From an uncultured Acidobacteriota bacterium (lineage in GTDB: Bacteria > Acidobacteriota > Terriglobia > Terriglobales > Acidobacteriaceae), in contig CAILAZ010000289.1 in assembly GCA_903832295.1 (NCBI GenBank), forward strand, positions 62,001-126,000: 64,000 bases of DNA. The letters are read 5' to 3'. Positions 34,513 through 44,143 of this stretch are shown here, piece by piece. The translations under genes were made by a program, and so were the position numbers. The notes under the pieces were generated by a model. The model saw only the letters and a list, made by a program, of their open reading frames with translations, had not been told where the DNA came from and did no database searches. Positions within the stretch are counted from its first letter, which is position 1; each line of letters starts with the position of its first letter.

Positions 34513-35453
34513 GCAGACCTCCCGAAGCGGCGCGCGATCCGGACCAGCATCACCAGCATCGCCACTGCGGTAATGACAAAGTAGCTCAGGATAGAGGCAG
34601 AGTCCCGCACTTCGCGGATCAGTATCGAACTGACACCCACATAGCCATATACGGCGGCGTATGCGACGAAGGCAAACTCCCGGCGCTTCAGTCCCCAGGC
34701 AAGAGCCCCGCCACAGGCGATCAGCAGGGCGAGAAGCCATACACCGGAGCCTTCCGGTTCGAACACGCCCGAGAGCACCGCCCAAAAGAGCACATTGGCC
34801 ACGATGTTCAGATAAGTGCCGAAGAAGTGCTTCTTCACCCGCCAGCGCTGAAGGAGCGCACCACCGGCGCCCACCAGCAGGCAATACACAAGCGCATAGA
34901 GGCGGTACGCTGCATCCTGATTCGACGGCCAGTGCGAGATCGTAAGCCCAAACCATCCGGCGAGGGACGACAATGCAAGGGACAGCACAAAACGATTGTC
35001 AAAACGATAAGCCAGAAAGAAAAAGAGGATGGCGGTCGCCAAAAGATAGAGATCCCATTGCCCGGAGAGCAGCCGCAAACGGTTCTCAAGGTAAGCCAGT
35101 TCTACGCACCAGACCAGGCTGCCCAGGTAAAGCGCATAGTCGAAGATCGCATTCGGTGCAGGCGTCTCTGCGGGGGACCAGGCGAGAGCACGGGAAAAGC
35201 AGTACCAGAAACAGGCGACAAGGAGGAGGGAGAGAACGCTCACCACCAGGACATCCCCGAGTTGCCGCGACCAGGTACTGACCGTCCAGCCCAGTCCCGC
35301 AACGAACGCCAGCACACCCGCGTAAAGGAGAATGTTCAGCTCAAGAAACAGGGAGAAGGGATCTCCTCGCGAAAGGCTCGCCAGGTGCGTGTACTGCTCC
35401 GGCGATATCGTGCCTTCGTCCCTCCAATGCTTTAAGCGTGCAAGCATGCTCAT
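34509..35453 (-). CDS. DUF2157-type membrane protein
   Basis: This 314-residue protein starts at an ATG with GGAGG five bases before it. The N-terminal soluble segment LARLKHWRDEGTISPEQYTHLASLSRGD resembles that of the next gene, which suggests a duplication. About nine or ten membrane spans follow, ending in a short Arg-rich tail. It lies 25 bases after the small membrane gene and overlaps the next gene by 4 bases. Confidence 0.75.
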   Translation of the reverse strand: MSMLARLKHWRDEGTISPEQYTHLASLSRGDPFSLFLELNILLYAGVLAFVAGLGWTVSTWSRQLGDVLVVSVLSLLLVACFWYCFSRALAWSPAETPAPNAIFDYALYLGSLVWCVELAYLENRLRLLSGQWDLYLLATAILFFFLAYRFDNRFVLSLALSSLAGWFGLTISHWPSNQDAAYRLYALVYCLLVGAGGALLQRWRVKKHFFGTYLNIVANVLFWAVLSGVFEPEGSGVWLLALLIACGGALAWGLKRREFAFVAYAAVYGYVGVSSILIREVRDSASILSYFVITAVAMLVMLVRIARRFGRSA

Positions 35454-35478
35454 GAGGTCCTCCGGAATGCAAGGGTGA

Positions 35479-35757
35479 CTATCTCCAAGCGAGCTTTGTC
35501 GCGCCCAATCCCACCAGGCACACCAGCGCCAGCGGATACAGTCCGAACTGCGCAAACCGCACGTGCGCCAATTCCTGCTTGTTCAAATACCGCCGCGCAT
35601 CGTGATTCACGTCAAAGCGATAGATCCTGCCGCTCTCCGGTTGCGGAAAATGCGGCAGGGAATTCGGATAGCGCATCTGGATATCCACGTTTGTCCAGAT
35701 ACAGAAGCAGAACCCCACGGCGAACACCACCATCAACCCCAGCCTTGCGACTTTCAT
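35479..35757 (-). CDS. small two-span membrane protein (GDYXXLXY-like position)
   Basis: The ATG at 35757 is preceded by GGAGAG. The 92-residue product has membrane segments at about residues 5-22 and 66-86, with an exposed loop between them containing YPNSLPHFPQPESGRIYRFDVNHDARRYLNKQE. It lies between the amidase gene and the DUF2157 genes with short gaps. No family is recognised; the call is from frame, ribosome-binding site and context. Confidence 0.6.
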   Translation of the reverse strand: MKVARLGLMVVFAVGFCFCIWTNVDIQMRYPNSLPHFPQPESGRIYRFDVNHDARRYLNKQELAHVRFAQFGLYPLALVCLVGLGATKLAWR

Positions 35758-35782
35758 CCCACTCTCCGCTGCATCCAGACTC

Positions 35783-38056
35783 TTATTGCTGACCTTCGCC
35801 CGCACCAACCTTGGTGGCAACTTTCACCCCGCTCAATCCATTGATGTAGCGGGCAACGCCCTTATACAGCGATTCCGCAATCTTCTGGCGGTACTCCGGA
35901 GTCTGCAGCTTGCGCTCGTCGCCCGGGTTGGAGACAAACGAAATCTCCGCCAGGATCGACGGCATATTCGCCCCTATCAGCACGATGAACGGAGCTTTCT
36001 TCACGCCGCGATTGCGCAGCGTCGCTTCCTTCCCGGCAAGCCCCTGGTAGAGCGAACGCTGCACGTCGGCGGCAAACTCGCGTGACTCCTCCACCTTTTC
36101 CTTCAGCGCGATCTTCTTCACCAGGTCGCCCAGCTCGTGCACTGATTTCTCACTCACCGCGTTTTCGCGCGCCGCCACTTCCAGTGCGTCCGGCGAAGGA
36201 TTGAAGTTGAGGTAATACGTCTCCACCCCTCGTGCCGAAGGATCCTGGCTGGAATTCGCATGCACCGAGATGAACAGGTCGGCCTGCTGCTGGTTGGCAA
36301 TTGCCGTCCGCGTCTCCAGCGGGATAAATGTATCGTCGTCGCGGGTATAAACCACGTCGGCGCCCATCTTGTTCTGCAGCAGCCGGCCCAGGCGCAGGGA
36401 AACATCGAGCACCAGGTCCTTTTCCAGCAGCCCCTTGGGACCGATCGTGCCCGTATCATGTCCACCGTGGCCCGCATCGATCACAATCTTTCCAACCTTC
36501 AGCCCCAGTGCGCGAATCAGCGAACGCTGTCCGTCCGCGGTGGGCTGGGCCTGTCGTATCTCCGGATAGCGTTGGTTCTTCTTGTTGTTGGCGGCCAGTG
36601 CGTTCTTCTCCGGAGTGCGCGGCGCTATCACCTGCACGGTCGGCTCAGAGGTTGGCTTCTCTGTTGCCTTCATCTCCGGAACCTTCAGGCTCGCCATCTC
36701 GGTTTTCGTGGATTCCTGCGACACCGGCGGCGTGGTTGCCGGCGTATCCCCGGCAGCCTTGGAGGCGGCTGCGGGGCCGGGCTTCCCCTCCGCCACCTTG
36801 GGCGCGGGAGAAACAAAACTCCCATCAGCCAACCGCGGCCCATACTCTTTCGCCGCGACGTTGCCCGGTGAACTCCCGGAATTCGTCACCGCACTCGCCG
36901 GATTCGTTCTCATCGGTTCCGGAGTTGGGGGCAGCGCGGACTCTTCCGGCTTCGAGGGAGGTGCAGGTGCCGTCGTCGCAGGCGAAGCCGAGCGTATCTC
37001 CTCTGCCTTTTGCGCCTGCGCCACCAGTGTCTTCGGAGCCTCTGGCTTGCGTCCGTGGATATCGACAATCAACCGGTATGGATTGGGCAGCAGGAATGCC
37101 GAGTAGTCGGAGACATCGTCCACCTCCAGCACCACGCGCACCATTCCCTTCTGGAATTGCGCCACGCGAACCCGCCGCAGAAATCCGTCTGAAACCTCAA
37201 AGCTCTTGCCCACCAGCGTCGAGGCCAGCTTCGTGTCATGCAGGTCAAAGAAGATGCGATCCGGGTTCGGCACTCGTCCGGCCTCGTACTTCACCTCCTG
37301 CTCCAGGTCGATCGCAACCCGCGTGTAGTCAGGCGTGGACCAGTGGCGGATCCCGGTGACCAGCGGGAAGGTGCCGCGCGCAGTGTCGGCCACCTCCTGC
37401 GGCCTGCCCTCCGCAGGCTTCGCCTCCGCCGAAATTGCATCCTGGGGCTTGGCCGTCTGCGTTTCCTGTGCACGTGTGCCGCGCTGCTTGCTCTTGCTGC
37501 GCGCCTGCTGCTCCATTTCCGCAATCGCCTCGCGGGCGTCTGCCGCAAGTTGGAGATGCGGATAGCGGCGCACTACCTCCTGGAAGGCTTCTCGCGCCTT
37601 GTCATTTTCTTCCAGATCGTCGCGGTAAATCTGGCCGATAGTAAACAGCGCATCGAAGCGATACTTGCTGCCTGGATACTCGCGGCGGAGAAACTCGTAT
37701 TGCGCAATCGCTGCCCGCAGCGCCTTCTCATCGCTGAAGGCGCGGCCGCTCTCTGCCAGCAACTCGGCCACCGCCACCACGCTCGCATCTGCCTTGCTGC
37801 TGGAGGGCGCGGTGTAGTACACCCGGCGGAAGGCATCCATCACCCGCTGGTATTCCCGGCGCGATCGCTCGCTCTTGGGCAGACCGTTCAGCTCTTCCCG
37901 CATGCGCTCCGCGTTTTCAAACTGCGAGCGCGCCTGCTGTTTGCGAACCTGCACGCTGGCCGGGAACGCGGGCGCCGCCATCAGGCAAAACAAGGAAAAC
38001 GCCGTCAGCCAGCGTCTCCAGGCGCGCCCTTCGATTTTTCCCCTCATCAACTGCAT
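35783..38056 (-). CDS. N-acetylmuramoyl-L-alanine amidase with TPR and AMIN domains
   Basis: This enzyme should cleave the bond between muramic acid and the peptide stem during cell separation. The 757-residue protein has a signal peptide and a TPR/YbgF-like helical part (about 30-190). An AMIN domain follows (about 215-330; HWSTPDYTRVAIDLEQEV, FFDLHDTKL, YRLIVDIHG), then a long Pro/Ala linker. The C-terminal zinc amidase domain (about 510-740) has IVIDAGHGGHDTG, EKDLVLDVSLRL, FISVHANSS and LAEISFVSN, which supply the metal-binding His and Glu. The start ATG at 38056 has GAGG just upstream; a TTG nine bases earlier is less likely. It follows the lytic transglycosylase gene by 22 bases. Confidence 0.93.
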   Translation of the reverse strand: MQLMRGKIEGRAWRRWLTAFSLFCLMAAPAFPASVQVRKQQARSQFENAERMREELNGLPKSERSRREYQRVMDAFRRVYYTAPSSSKADASVVAVAELLAESGRAFSDEKALRAAIAQYEFLRREYPGSKYRFDALFTIGQIYRDDLEENDKAREAFQEVVRRYPHLQLAADAREAIAEMEQQARSKSKQRGTRAQETQTAKPQDAISAEAKPAEGRPQEVADTARGTFPLVTGIRHWSTPDYTRVAIDLEQEVKYEAGRVPNPDRIFFDLHDTKLASTLVGKSFEVSDGFLRRVRVAQFQKGMVRVVLEVDDVSDYSAFLLPNPYRLIVDIHGRKPEAPKTLVAQAQKAEEIRSASPATTAPAPPSKPEESALPPTPEPMRTNPASAVTNSGSSPGNVAAKEYGPRLADGSFVSPAPKVAEGKPGPAAASKAAGDTPATTPPVSQESTKTEMASLKVPEMKATEKPTSEPTVQVIAPRTPEKNALAANNKKNQRYPEIRQAQPTADGQRSLIRALGLKVGKIVIDAGHGGHDTGTIGPKGLLEKDLVLDVSLRLGRLLQNKMGADVVYTRDDDTFIPLETRTAIANQQQADLFISVHANSSQDPSARGVETYYLNFNPSPDALEVAARENAVSEKSVHELGDLVKKIALKEKVEESREFAADVQRSLYQGLAGKEATLRNRGVKKAPFIVLIGANMPSILAEISFVSNPGDERKLQTPEYRQKIAESLYKGVARYINGLSGVKVATKVGAGEGQQ

Positions 38057-38078
38057 GGTCCTCAAAGCCGGACGCCGT

Positions 38079-38948
38079 TCAGTCCGTGTTGGTGATTACA
38101 AGCCTGCCACGTTCGTCGCGCCGGATATGGATGGGCACCGGCATTCCACTCAACACTGCGGGAGACGCGCTCCCCATCAGACTGGTGATGCGCTTCACGT
38201 AGTTCCGAGTTTCCGTGTACGGCGGGATACCCCTGCTGCGTTCCACGGCTCCCTGTCCTGCATTGTATGCGGCCAGCGACAGAGAAACATCCCCCCGGAA
38301 ATTTTCCAGTAACCCCTTCAGGTGCCGTACTCCGGCGTCCACGTTCTGCGCGGCATCAAAAGGATTGTGAACGGCATACCTCCGGGCGGTCGCCGGCATC
38401 AACTGCATCAGTCCCATGGCTCCCTTGCTGGAAACCGCGTGCGCGTTGAAGTTCGACTCCACCTTCACCAGCGCCCGCACCAGTTCCGGATCCACATGGT
38501 GCCGTGACGAAGCATCTTCTATATAGCGGTCAATGTCCGCCGCGCTCACGGAGTGATCGGCCGCCGTCGCCTGTGCACCCTCACCGTTCACGCGGGGTGG
38601 CACCGCATCCATGCGCGGTCGAGACTCCATGTAGCTGGAAACTTCTCCCGCAACCGCGCGCGCCGAACGAATCGCTGCCGGAGACGCCGAACGAATCGGC
38701 TTCCAGCAGTGCTCTACGTTGCTCCAGTAGGAGAGCTGCGACTGCCGCGTCGCCCGGTGCTCCGGAGCTTGCGCCGCGGAATGCGCCGGCCCGTCGTTAG
38801 TCCACACCGTGCGCCCGTTCTCTGAGGTTGGCTGTAGCGACTGCGCGCACAGCGCTCCTGCTGCCGTCAGCGCCACCAGCAAGGCGGCAGATGGCAGTGT
38901 CCGGCGCACCGTGACTCGAGATTTCCAACTGCTCTTCATCGTTTCCAT
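38079..38948 (-). CDS. SLT-type lytic transglycosylase
   Basis: The C-terminal domain is a goose-lysozyme-like lytic transglycosylase that cleaves glycan strands of peptidoglycan. It shows VRALVKVESNFNAHAVSSKGAMGLMQLMPATARRYAV, where the Glu of ESNF is the catalytic acid, and LAAYNAGQGAVERSRGIPPYTETRNYVKRI. An export signal covers about residues 8-36, followed by a linker of about 100 residues with no recognised domain. The start is uncertain among GTG 38957, ATG 38948 and ATG 38939; none has a strong ribosome-binding site. It is probably the first gene of a cell-wall operon ending at 33304. Confidence 0.9.
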   Translation of the reverse strand: METMKSSWKSRVTVRRTLPSAALLVALTAAGALCAQSLQPTSENGRTVWTNDGPAHSAAQAPEHRATRQSQLSYWSNVEHCWKPIRSASPAAIRSARAVAGEVSSYMESRPRMDAVPPRVNGEGAQATAADHSVSAADIDRYIEDASSRHHVDPELVRALVKVESNFNAHAVSSKGAMGLMQLMPATARRYAVHNPFDAAQNVDAGVRHLKGLLENFRGDVSLSLAAYNAGQGAVERSRGIPPYTETRNYVKRITSLMGSASPAVLSGMPVPIHIRRDERGRLVITNTD

Positions 38949-39168
38949 GGGGTTCACTCAGCCCGGCGCAGGCGGACGGAAACACTCTCCCAGAGTGACT
39001 GGATTATAAGTCCGGGTAAGCTGCGCAGCAATCATTCAGACACAGGGAATCCAGTAAGTGAAGGGGGTAAAACACGTACAAAGCCCGGAAAAAGACGGAA
39101 ATGACGCCACCGGCGGTTACGAGGGTTCAGGGCTGGTTGGGTTGGCCCCTCAAAAACTTTTCCCAGCA

Positions 39169-39199
39169 CAAAAATAGCCGGACGCCTGGAGCGTCCGGC
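39169..39199 (-). terminator. intrinsic terminator of alaS
   Basis: A perfect 9-bp stem, gccggacgc/gcgtccggc, with a 5-base loop is followed on the minus strand by TATTTTTG. It begins 17 bases beyond the alaS stop. Confidence 0.88.
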
Positions 39200-39215
39200 G
39201 TTCTGCGATTGGCGA

Positions 39216-41915
39216 TTAGCCGAGCAGCGTTTCCACCACCGCGGGGCTTTCCTTCAGCGCCTGGTCCAGCGCTTCAGGATTCTTGCCTCCCGCTTCGGCC
39301 ATATCCGGGCGTCCTCCGCCGGAGCCACCCACCTTCTGCGCCACCAGTCCCACAATCTTTCCGGCCTGGAGTTTCGCAGTCAGGTCCTTGGTCACCCCGA
39401 CAATGACAGCAACTTTTCCCTCGGTCACCGAGCCGATGATTACCACTCCCGATCCGAGCTTATTGCGGAAGTTGTCAACGAGCGTTCGCAACTGCGTGCG
39501 GTCCAGGTTATCGGCACGATGCGCCAGAACCTTCACGCCTTTCACTTCCTTCACATTCTCATCCGCGCTCGCCACCGCCGAGGCCGCCGACTTCATGCGA
39601 ACCTGGTCCAGCTCCTTGCGCAGCTTCTTCACCTCTTCGTCGCGCCGCTCCAGCTCCTGCCGGAAGGCCTCTGCCGGAGACAGATCGCTGCGTCCCGCAT
39701 AGGTCGAGACCAGCCCCTCCAACTCATGATCGCGCCGGAAGTGATACAGCGACTGCTCGCCTGCTACCGCCTCAATCCGCCGCACTCCGCTGGCAACGCT
39801 CGACTCCTTCAGCACCTTGATCAGCCCGATCTCTCCCGTCGCCGCCACGTGCGTGCCGCCGCAGAGCTCGGTTGAGAAATCGGCAATCTTCAGCACCCTT
39901 ACCTTCTCGCCATACTTCTCGCCAAACAGCGCCATCGCGTGGTACTCGCTCACCGCCACGTCAATCGGCACATCCTCAATCGTCTGCACCTGCTGATTGC
40001 GCAGCACCTCGCGGTTGGCAATGTCCTCTATCTCCTGCAACTCCCCGTCGCTTACCGAGGAGAAGTGCGAGAAGTCAAAGCGCAGATACATCGGCGACAC
40101 CAGCGACCCCGCCTGCTTCACGTGGCTCCCCAGCACCTGCCTCAGCGCCGCGTGCAGCAGGTGCGTCGCCGTGTGATGTCTCCGCGTGGCGTTGCGCAGC
40201 TCGGCATTCACCACTGCCACCAGCTTCTCTCCCACTGCAATCGGCTTCCGCGCCGTCACCTTGTGCGCGCGAACGCCCTGCACCGGTGAGTGCACGCCCT
40301 CCACCTCGGCCACCACCACCGTCCGGTCGCCGGAGTACAGCCATCCCTTGTCACCCACCTGTCCGCCGCTCTCGCTGTAAAATGGAGTGTGGTCCAGCAC
40401 AATCTCTCCGGCCTGTCCCGCCGCCAGTTGCTGCACCCCTTGCCCTTCCGCAATCAGCGCCAGCACCTCGCAGCCCGCCGACTCCATCTGCCGGTAGCCT
40501 TCAAACGTCGTCTGCGGCAGCGCCGCAAACACCGGAGACGCCGTCTTCTGCGAGCCGCCCTTCCACGATGCCCGGGCCGTGGTTTTCTGCTCGTCCATCG
40601 CCGCGTCATACCCGGCCTTGTCAAAGATCACGCCATGGTCGTGTGCCGCATCCACCATAAAGTCGAGCGGAAGCCCAAACGTGTCGTAGAGCTTGAAGGC
40701 CTCACTCCCCGGCAGCGTGTTGTTCTCTGCATGCTCCAGCAGTTCCTGCAGCTTCGCCAGTCCCACGGCCACCGTGCTCGCAAACCGCGTCTCCTCGCTC
40801 TCAATCACCTTGGCCACCCGCGCCGCGGATTCCGCCAGCTCCGGATACGCCCCCGCCATCTCCTTCACCACCGCCTCCACCATCTTGTAGAGAAACGGTT
40901 GCGTCTGTCCCAGCAGCCGCCCGTGGCGGATCGCTCTCCTTATAATCTTGCGCAGCACGTAGCCGCGCCCCTCGTTCGCCGGGAGAATCCCATCACTGAT
41001 GAGGAACGTTGCTGCCCGGCTGTGGTCGGCGATCACCCGCAGTGAGCCTGCGCTGGTTGATTTCTCCTCCGCCTTCTTCTTCCGTGCCCCCGTCAGCTCC
41101 GCCGCCCGTTCAATCAGCGGCACAAACAGGTCCGTATCGTAGTTGCTCACCACTCCCTGCAGCACCGCGGTCACCCGCTCCAGCCCCGCCCCGGTATCAA
41201 TCGAAGGCTTGGGCAGCGCATTCAGCACGCCCTCGGAGTTGCGGTCGAACTGCATGAACACCAGGTTCCAGATCTCCACGTAGCGCCCGCACTCGCACGG
41301 AAACTTGCACTCGCCCGCCGCGCACTCTGCCAGCTTCTTGTCGCTGGAGGCGATCCCCATGTCGTAGTGAATTTCCGAGCACGGGCCGCACGGGCCGGTA
41401 TCGCCCATCTGCCAGAAGTTCTCCTTCATCCCCATTTCGAAGATGCGCTCCGCCTTCACCCCCACGCCGATCCAGTAGCCGTAAGCCTCATCGTCGCGGG
41501 AAACCCCGTTCTCCCCCCGAAAAATGGTGACGTAGAGCTTTTCCGCCGGCATGTTGAACCAATCCGGCGAGGTAATCAGCTCCCAGGCGTAGGCAATGGC
41601 GTCCTGCTTGAAATAATCGCCGAAGCTGAAGTTCCCCAGCATCTCGAAAAACGTGTGATGGCGGTTCGTGAAGCCGACATTCTCAAGATCGTTGTGCTTG
41701 CCCCCGGCGCGCACGCATTTCTGTGAAGTCGTGGCACGCGAGTAGTCGCGCTTTTCCGCGCCCAGGAACACGTCTTTGAACTGGTTCATCCCCGCGTTGG
41801 TAAACAGCAGGGTAGGATCATTCGCGGGAACCAGCGAGGAGCTATGCACCTGGCGGTGTCCCTTCTGGACGAAGAAGTCCAGGAACATGCGTCGAACATC
41901 ATTTCCGGTTGGCAT
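39216..41915 (-). CDS. alaS: alanyl-tRNA synthetase
   Basis: AlaRS attaches alanine to tRNA-Ala and edits mischarged Ser and Gly. The 899-residue protein starts [43 protein letters not shown] in spirit (class II motif 1 region) and has the motif [18 protein letters not shown]. The editing domain shows [12 protein letters not shown] and [13 protein letters not shown], the His/Cys zinc-binding set. The C-terminal coiled coil and DHHA1-type domain end with [15 protein letters not shown]. The ATG at 41915 begins the conserved domain; the frame is open for 55 more codons upstream but that part is not alaS-like. Its ribosome-binding site is weak. Confidence 0.97.
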   Translation of the reverse strand: MPTGNDVRRMFLDFFVQKGHRQVHSSSLVPANDPTLLFTNAGMNQFKDVFLGAEKRDYSRATTSQKCVRAGGKHNDLENVGFTNRHHTFFEMLGNFSFGDYFKQDAIAYAWELITSPDWFNMPAEKLYVTIFRGENGVSRDDEAYGYWIGVGVKAERIFEMGMKENFWQMGDTGPCGPCSEIHYDMGIASSDKKLAECAAGECKFPCECGRYVEIWNLVFMQFDRNSEGVLNALPKPSIDTGAGLERVTAVLQGVVSNYDTDLFVPLIERAAELTGARKKKAEEKSTSAGSLRVIADHSRAATFLISDGILPANEGRGYVLRKIIRRAIRHGRLLGQTQPFLYKMVEAVVKEMAGAYPELAESAARVAKVIESEETRFASTVAVGLAKLQELLEHAENNTLPGSEAFKLYDTFGLPLDFMVDAAHDHGVIFDKAGYDAAMDEQKTTARASWKGGSQKTASPVFAALPQTTFEGYRQMESAGCEVLALIAEGQGVQQLAAGQAGEIVLDHTPFYSESGGQVGDKGWLYSGDRTVVVAEVEGVHSPVQGVRAHKVTARKPIAVGEKLVAVVNAELRNATRRHHTATHLLHAALRQVLGSHVKQAGSLVSPMYLRFDFSHFSSVSDGELQEIEDIANREVLRNQQVQTIEDVPIDVAVSEYHAMALFGEKYGEKVRVLKIADFSTELCGGTHVAATGEIGLIKVLKESSVASGVRRIEAVAGEQSLYHFRRDHELEGLVSTYAGRSDLSPAEAFRQELERRDEEVKKLRKELDQVRMKSAASAVASADENVKEVKGVKVLAHRADNLDRTQLRTLVDNFRNKLGSGVVIIGSVTEGKVAVIVGVTKDLTAKLQAGKIVGLVAQKVGGSGGGRPDMAEAGGKNPEALDQALKESPAVVETLLG

Positions 41916-42142
41916 ACAGGTCACTTTCAGTGAATCCCCAGCCCCGCCAAAAAGCCGCGCCAGATGCGCGGCGGCAACGCTCAGGGAAGACGAAAAGATG
42001 ATTCTAACATCATGATAAGAGGCTGGAAGCAGGGTACGTAATAGGAAGGTGTCTCCGTGATTCACCTTAGTGGAAAACACCCCGATTGCTGAGACAATTC
42101 CTAGTTGATCGGCAATCCTCCGTTATCTGCCATGAGGGAACC

Positions 42143-42973
42143 TTGAACTTCGCAGGCGGCATAAACAATCCGCTCCAGGTAGTCCCGAAGCGGCGCGAGG
42201 CACGGCTGCCCGCCGCGCTCTACGTTCGGATGTTAGGAATTGACGCCAACGGCAAAGCCTTCCATCAGTCCGTGATGACCGTCGATATCAGCCTCTCCGG
42301 TGCGCGCGTCACCGGGCTCACCGCAGACTTGAATCCCGGAGACATCGTCGGACTCCAGAGCAGCGGCGAAAAGTGCCGATTCAAAGTCGCCTGGGTTCAG
42401 AACATCGGCAACGGCACCATCGACGTCGGACTCCAGTCCCTAGAGAAGGGCACCAGCCCCTGGCGCGAGAAGTTGCAGAAGAATCCGGACGAAGGCGGAG
42501 AGCGGTATCCCTGCAACGGCTCTGTCTCCTTGCGTTCCGCCGCCTTCGCAACCCCCATCTGGGGAACCCTGCGCGATATCAGCGCCGGCGGGTGCTACGT
42601 CCAGTGCGTCAACGTCGCCGCCGTCGGAGAAATCGTCAGCGGCCAGTTCACCCTCAACGGCATCAGCATCAACGGTGTCGCCGAAGTCTGCACCTCCCGC
42701 TCCACCGTCGGAATGGGCTTGCAGTGGTGCGATCTCGGATGGGACGGCCAGACCAAGCTCAACAACATTCTGCAAATCCTCTCCGCCAATCCCACGGAGA
42801 CCAATTCCAACAAAATCCAGGCGCTCGCCCAGCTTGAAAAACTCCACCAGCTCGTCGTCGCCCTTCGCGAACGCATGGAAAGCAACCACACCCTGGTCAC
42901 CGTTGAGATGATTGGACGGCTTGCCGACGCCCAGGAGAAACTCTCCGAAGCGTTGAAGAGCGTGCAAGGTTAG
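42143..42973 (+). CDS. tandem PilZ-domain protein
   Basis: Two PilZ-like c-di-GMP-binding domains are visible. The first has the RxxxR-type entry RREARLP and the later DISLSGARVTG. The second has ERYPCNGSVSLR and RDISAGGCYVQ, with a less perfect arginine entry, so only the first may bind the nucleotide. The C-terminal 70 residues are a helical, possibly coiled-coil, tail. No ATG precedes the domain in frame. I prefer TTG at 42143, which has GAGGGA three bases upstream; TTG at 42086 is the other option. It is divergent from alaS and ends 2 bases before the next gene. It may act on surface motility together with pilT nearby. Confidence 0.82.
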   Translation: MNFAGGINNPLQVVPKRREARLPAALYVRMLGIDANGKAFHQSVMTVDISLSGARVTGLTADLNPGDIVGLQSSGEKCRFKVAWVQNIGNGTIDVGLQSLEKGTSPWREKLQKNPDEGGERYPCNGSVSLRSAAFATPIWGTLRDISAGGCYVQCVNVAAVGEIVSGQFTLNGISINGVAEVCTSRSTVGMGLQWCDLGWDGQTKLNNILQILSANPTETNSNKIQALAQLEKLHQLVVALRERMESNHTLVTVEMIGRLADAQEKLSEALKSVQG

Positions 42974-42975
42974 CC

Positions 42976-43392
42976 ATGCTGCGGTACCCTAACAACATGC
43001 GCAACTCACTTTTGTCTGCCTTGCTGCTGTTCAGCTTCGTGTCTCTTCACTCGCTCGCAGCCAACGCTCAGAGCAGTTCAGCCCCTGTCTCCCCCACCCT
43101 AATTTCCGCCGAACTCGGAACCTGCTCCGCGCTCATCACCGTGACCGGCACTGACGCCAAACCCATCTTCAACGTCAAAGTCACCACCCGCATTCGCTAC
43201 GGCATGATGGGCGTCAAAAAGCTCGACCTTGAGACCTTCACCAGCGCCGGTGGACAGGTAAAGATCGCTGGCCTCCCCGAGGTTCCCAGGAAGCCCATCT
43301 TTTTCTACATCAGCAAGGATGACAAACTGGAGATTATCGAGTTCAAGCCCGACGTCCGCTGTCACTCCACCTTTGACGTGGTCCTGAAATAG
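42976..43392 (+). CDS. small secreted protein, unknown function
   Basis: This 138-residue protein starts 2 bases after the PilZ gene with AAGG upstream; an internal ATG at 42997 would give a more compact signal peptide. After the signal (ending near AANAQ) comes a beta-rich domain. It contains ELGTCSALITVTGTDAKPIFNVKVTTRIRYG and ends KPDVRCHSTFDVVLK, with two Cys that could pair. It resembles a transthyretin-like or carboxypeptidase-regulatory-like module. The tight spacing suggests cotranslation with the PilZ protein. Confidence 0.65.
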   Translation: MLRYPNNMRNSLLSALLLFSFVSLHSLAANAQSSSAPVSPTLISAELGTCSALITVTGTDAKPIFNVKVTTRIRYGMMGVKKLDLETFTSAGGQVKIAGLPEVPRKPIFFYISKDDKLEIIEFKPDVRCHSTFDVVLK

Positions 43393-43399
43393 CAGTGCT

Positions 43400-44143
43400 T
43401 TATTTCGCGCGCGAGGCCGCCGCACTGGCGGCCTTTTTCGTTGCTGTTTTCTTCCGCGTCCCCGCTGCTTTCTTTGCCGCCGCAGGTTTCGCCTTCACCC
43501 GGGGCTTCGGACCAGGCAGCTCCGAGCATCTCCACATGTACCAGCTCCCAACCGAGCACCAGGGGTGCCACTTCCGCGCCTTCCGCTGCATCGCCTCTTT
43601 CTTCGGAAGCTCGCGCATCTTGTACAGCCGCTGCATCCCCTTGCGCACCCCGTAGTCATCCACCGGCAGCACATCCGGACGCCCCAGCCGGAAGATCAGC
43701 ATCATCTCCACCGTCCACCGCCCAATGCCGCGCACCTGTGACACCCGCTCGATGATCTCTTCGTTCTCCATCCCTGCCAGCGCCCGCTTGTTGGGCACCG
43801 TGCCATCCAGGCACTTCGCCGCCAGGTCGCGCAGCGCCATCAGCTTGTTCTGTGACAGTCCCGCCCCGCGCAGCGCCGTCTCCTCCATCGCCAGCAGGTT
43901 CTTCGGCGTCATTTTTCCCTTCGGAAACAGACCCTCCACCCGTCCCAGGATCGCCGCCGCGGCAGACCCCGCCAGTTGCTGATACACAATCGAGCGCGCC
44001 AGCGAATAAAAGATGCTGAACTCATGCGGAATCGCCATCGTGCACGGCCCCACCTGTTCAATCAGCGCGGCCAGCTTGGCATCAGCGGCGCAAAGATGTT
44101 CCAATGCCTGCGACCACTCAGGCTGCGTCTGTGGCTTCATCAT
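43400..44143 (-). CDS. AlkA-type DNA-3-methyladenine glycosylase with Lys/Ala-rich tail
   Basis: The HhH-GPD core (about residues 45-205) removes alkylated bases from DNA. It shows SLARSIVYQQLAGSAA, the helix-hairpin-helix VRGIGRWTVEMMLIFRLGRPDVLPVDDYGVRKG and the expected catalytic Asp in PVDD. The last 38 residues are rich in Lys, Ala and Pro (VKAKPAAAKKAAG, RKKTATKKAAS), like a histone-H1-type tail, and probably bind DNA nonspecifically. The start ATG overlaps the recX stop (ATGA), so the two DNA-maintenance genes are cotranscribed and coupled. Confidence 0.88.
   Translation of the reverse strand: MMKPQTQPEWSQALEHLCAADAKLAALIEQVGPCTMAIPHEFSIFYSLARSIVYQQLAGSAAAAILGRVEGLFPKGKMTPKNLLAMEETALRGAGLSQNKLMALRDLAAKCLDGTVPNKRALAGMENEEIIERVSQVRGIGRWTVEMMLIFRLGRPDVLPVDDYGVRKGMQRLYKMRELPKKEAMQRKARKWHPWCSVGSWYMWRCSELPGPKPRVKAKPAAAKKAAGTRKKTATKKAASAAASRAK
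43414..43438 (+). terminator. plus-strand terminator inside the 3' end of the glycosylase gene
   Basis: An 8-bp stem, aggccgcc/ggcggcct, with a 5-base loop is followed by a run of Ts. It lies 22 bases past the stop of the secreted plus-strand gene and overlaps codons of the Ala-rich tail of the convergent gene. Confidence 0.75.

Noticed and set aside
33304-34956. A longer 550-residue form of the second DUF2157 protein
   Set aside because: The extra N-terminus lies wholly inside the upstream gene; the GTGA overlap with GGGAGG upstream marks the real start.
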